This document shows positions 35,283-36,907 of a stretch of DNA of 36,907 bases, one piece after another; positions within the stretch are counted from its first letter, which is position 1; each line of letters opens with the position of its first letter. This stretch comes from a bacterium (GTDB lineage: Bacteria > UBP13 > UBA5359), in assembly GCA_028685295.1 (NCBI GenBank), contig JAQUEL010000008.1, positions 1 to 36,907 of the forward strand. Reading direction: 5' to 3'. The notes under the pieces are model-generated. The model worked only from the letters and a program-made list of their open reading frames with translations. It was not told where the DNA came from and did no database searches. A program made the position numbers and the translations under genes.

Positions 35283-36764
35283 ATGCATGAAAATAGATTG
35301 TTGATTGGATGGGGCAGAGCGGATATAACGCCGGATAAGCCTGTATTGATCTCCGGGCAGTTTCATGCTCGGGTTTCCGAGGGAGTAGCCGATGCTATTA
35401 CTGCAACCGTGTTGGTTTTGCAGTTGGAGAGAGAACATTTGGTGATGGTGAGCTGTGATTGCGTCTGTATCCCTGATGTTCTGCGTGATGATGTTCGCTT
35501 GCGTCTAGCTGCGATCCACCCTGATATAGATCCGATGAAGGTTGTTCTTCATGCTACACATACGCATACCGGCCCTGAGTTTCGCGTTGAATGTCCCTTT
35601 AGCGAAACCGGTATCGATCTCGACGTTATGCCGATTGAGGAATATGTTCACTTTGCTACTGAACGCATTGTTGAAGCGGCGGCTAAAGCCTGGGAAACCC
35701 GGGTGCCGGGTAAGATCGCCTTTGGGCAGGGCTATGCCGTCATCGGGCATAACCGCCGCTGGGTGGATGTTGATGGCAACTCCACAATGTATGGCAATAC
35801 CGATACCTCTCTATTCAGCCATATCGAGGGTTACGAAGATCATAGCATCGGCGTTTTGGCCACGCGCAACCTCAAAGGTGTGTTGACCGGACTGGTAATT
35901 AATGTTCCTTGTCCATCTCAGGTAAGCGAGGAAGAGTATCTTTTAAGTGCCGATTACTGGTGCGAGACCCGGGCGGAACTGCGACACCGCTTCGGGGAGG
36001 ACTTATTTATTCTGGCCCAATGCAGCGCGGCCGGTGATCAGTCGCCTCATATTATTTTCAACAGGCTGGCAGAAGAACGCATGCTTAGGCTGAAAAAATG
36101 TACCCTTCGTCAAGAGATCGCTCTTCGCATTGCTGATGCTGTTACAACTGTGCTAAATTGTTTAGAGACCGAGTTTGACGATGCTCCCGTTTTGATGCAC
36201 CATGTAGAAATGGTGGACCTGGCATTAAATGTATTGACTAAAAGCGACGCTGAATTTGCCAGAATGGAGGCCGATAAGTTTAGTAAACAATATCGGAAAG
36301 CGAAGAAGGAATTAGAGATCAATCCTGAAATACGAGAAAAGCCGCGCTGGTATTTTGCCGTTACCTACGCTTATAGGCGTATGAAATGGTATCAGGGTGT
36401 AGTTGAAAGGTTCGAAGCACAGAAGCGCCAAAAAAAGCTACCGGTGGAGATCCATGTTATTCGATTAGGGGAGGTTGTTTTTACAACAACTCCTTTTGAA
36501 TATTATCTTGATTTCGGCATCTATATCAAGGCTCGTAGCCAAGCAGTTCAGACATTTCTTATACAGCTTGCCGGTCAAGGTACGTATGTTCCCAGCCAGC
36601 GTTCGGTATTGGGTGGTGGCTATGGGTCTGTTCCGGCCAGCAATCATGTCGGACCGGAGGGAGGAAGACAGCTTGCACAGACAATTGCGATGGTTATTAG
36701 AAACCTTTGGTCGGACAATAAAGATTATAGTGTACCCCAAAATTCGGACAGTGAGTCAAGGTGA
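35283..36764 (+). CDS. Neutral-ceramidase-like metallohydrolase, 3' end replaced by IS sequence
   Basis: A 493-residue protein from ATG 35283 (AAAGGAGGAAGG upstream). It has no signal peptide. It resembles the N-terminal catalytic domain of neutral/alkaline ceramidases (PF04734): GWGRADITPDKPVLISGQFH, then VVLHATHTHTGPE with a zinc His, and QCSAAGDQSPH. The second zinc-His block (usually ACHPT) reads NVPCPSQVSEEE, so the metal site differs and a ceramide substrate is unlikely. Family relatives in saccharolytic bacteria may cleave N-acyl or similar bonds. The last ten codons (VPQNSDSESR) lie in the terminal repeat of the IS3-type element at 36731, so the natural C-terminus is probably lost or altered. 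Confidence 0.75.
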   Translation: MHENRLLIGWGRADITPDKPVLISGQFHARVSEGVADAITATVLVLQLEREHLVMVSCDCVCIPDVLRDDVRLRLAAIHPDIDPMKVVLHATHTHTGPEFRVECPFSETGIDLDVMPIEEYVHFATERIVEAAAKAWETRVPGKIAFGQGYAVIGHNRRWVDVDGNSTMYGNTDTSLFSHIEGYEDHSIGVLATRNLKGVLTGLVINVPCPSQVSEEEYLLSADYWCETRAELRHRFGEDLFILAQCSAAGDQSPHIIFNRLAEERMLRLKKCTLRQEIALRIADAVTTVLNCLETEFDDAPVLMHHVEMVDLALNVLTKSDAEFARMEADKFSKQYRKAKKELEINPEIREKPRWYFAVTYAYRRMKWYQGVVERFEAQKRQKKLPVEIHVIRLGEVVFTTTPFEYYLDFGIYIKARSQAVQTFLIQLAGQGTYVPSQRSVLGGGYGSVPASNHVGPEGGRQLAQTIAMVIRNLWSDNKDYSVPQNSDSESR

Positions 36765-36907
36765 TGTAGAGGTCCATAATATATTGGACTGTTGTAATTC
36801 CAAGCCGGCAGAAGCAAGCAGATAGCGCAGTGGAGGCTGCTTGTCCGGCAAGCCCCGATGGGGCTTCTCCGTATTATACCACAGCAGGTAATCCATCAGG
36901 CCGTAGT
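36731..36907 (-). mobile_element. IS3-type insertion sequence, one end
   Basis: The element enters from the right edge. TGTACCCCAAAATTCGGACA at 36731-36750 (reading outward, TGTCCGAATTTTGGGGTACA) has the look of an IS terminal inverted repeat, lies five bases from the transposase stop, and interrupts the end of the ceramidase-like gene. The exact boundary and target duplication cannot be set with only one end visible. Confidence 0.6.
36756..36907 (-). CDS. IS3-family transposase (integrase core), C-terminal fragment
   Basis: Minus-strand frame, open from the right edge to a TGA at 36758-36756, 50 codons. It reads YGLMDYLLWYNTEKPHRGLP and continues to LELQQSNILWTSTSP. The LxDYLLWYNTxxPHxxL block is characteristic of the end of the rve integrase core of IS3-type OrfB transposases, after the third catalytic acid. 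The rest lies outside the window. Confidence 0.8.
   Translation of the reverse strand, partial: YGLMDYLLWYNTEKPHRGLPDKQPPLRYLLASAGLELQQSNILWTSTSP

Overview
The window is a gene-dense, strictly co-directional stretch (every full gene on the + strand) from an uncultured-looking bacterium. The best taxonomic hint is the prepilin-like gene at 3831. Its N-terminus ([20 protein letters not shown], then [20 protein letters not shown]) and C-terminal H-X9-DG motif are the style seen in large paralog sets of Armatimonadota, and less often in Planctomycetota/Verrucomicrobiota-type genomes. A three-helix-anchored SpoIID/LytB protein and many unusual glycoside hydrolases fit a saccharolytic bacterium of that kind. 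The phylum is an inference and was not tested. Both ends of the window stop inside transposase genes: the first 16 codons of an IS630-type transposase at the left, and the last 50 codons of an IS3-type transposase at the right. The window therefore looks like a complete contig or segment bounded by insertion sequences.

Layout. (1) 1-1072: IS630 end and two A+T-rich hypothetical genes, the first apparently the 3' part of a truncated gene. (2) 1129-2595: a secreted pectate-lyase-like beta-helix protein. (3) 2635-18781: a LacI-type regulator with its own promoter and a well-formed palindromic operator, followed by a long sugar cassette. It holds an H-X9-DG prepilin-like protein coupled to a DUF5009/HGSNAT-like membrane acyltransferase, a 1421-residue LamG plus glycosidase protein, a DUF6259-like glycosidase, an L-fucose-isomerase-like protein, a kinase-like/mannose-6-phosphate-isomerase fusion, a ROK sugar kinase without the usual zinc motif, a lipoprotein sugar-binding protein and a GH130 phosphorylase. 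(4) 18782-22437: a compact folded element, then a SpoIID-domain gene, thiD and a sugar-1-phosphate nucleotidyltransferase. (5) 22504-26835: a promoter and a structured 135-nt leader before a SAM-cycle operon (PfkB kinase, ahcY, metK) and comF. (6) 26957-36764: a DeoR regulator with promoter and palindrome, followed by a tight six-gene cassette (GH36-like glycosidase, a second fucose-isomerase-like protein, PfkB kinase, class III aminotransferase, Gfo/Idh/MocA dehydrogenase, neutral-ceramidase-like hydrolase). (7) IS3-type element at the right edge.

How the parts fit. The two sugar cassettes have a parallel design: regulator, clan GH-D-like glycosidase(s), fucose-isomerase-like protein and sugar kinase. 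The first adds a GH130 phosphorylase (family product usually mannose 1-phosphate) and a mannose-6-phosphate-isomerase-like protein, which suggests a mannose-containing, possibly galactose-decorated glycan. The second adds a transaminase, a sugar/cyclitol dehydrogenase and an amidase-like metallohydrolase, which suggests an amino-sugar or amino-cyclitol route I do not recognise. The most promising undescribed items are this second cassette, the structured leader of the SAM-cycle operon, the linker-free three-way-junction element at 18801-18878, and the kinase-like/phosphomannose-isomerase fusion.
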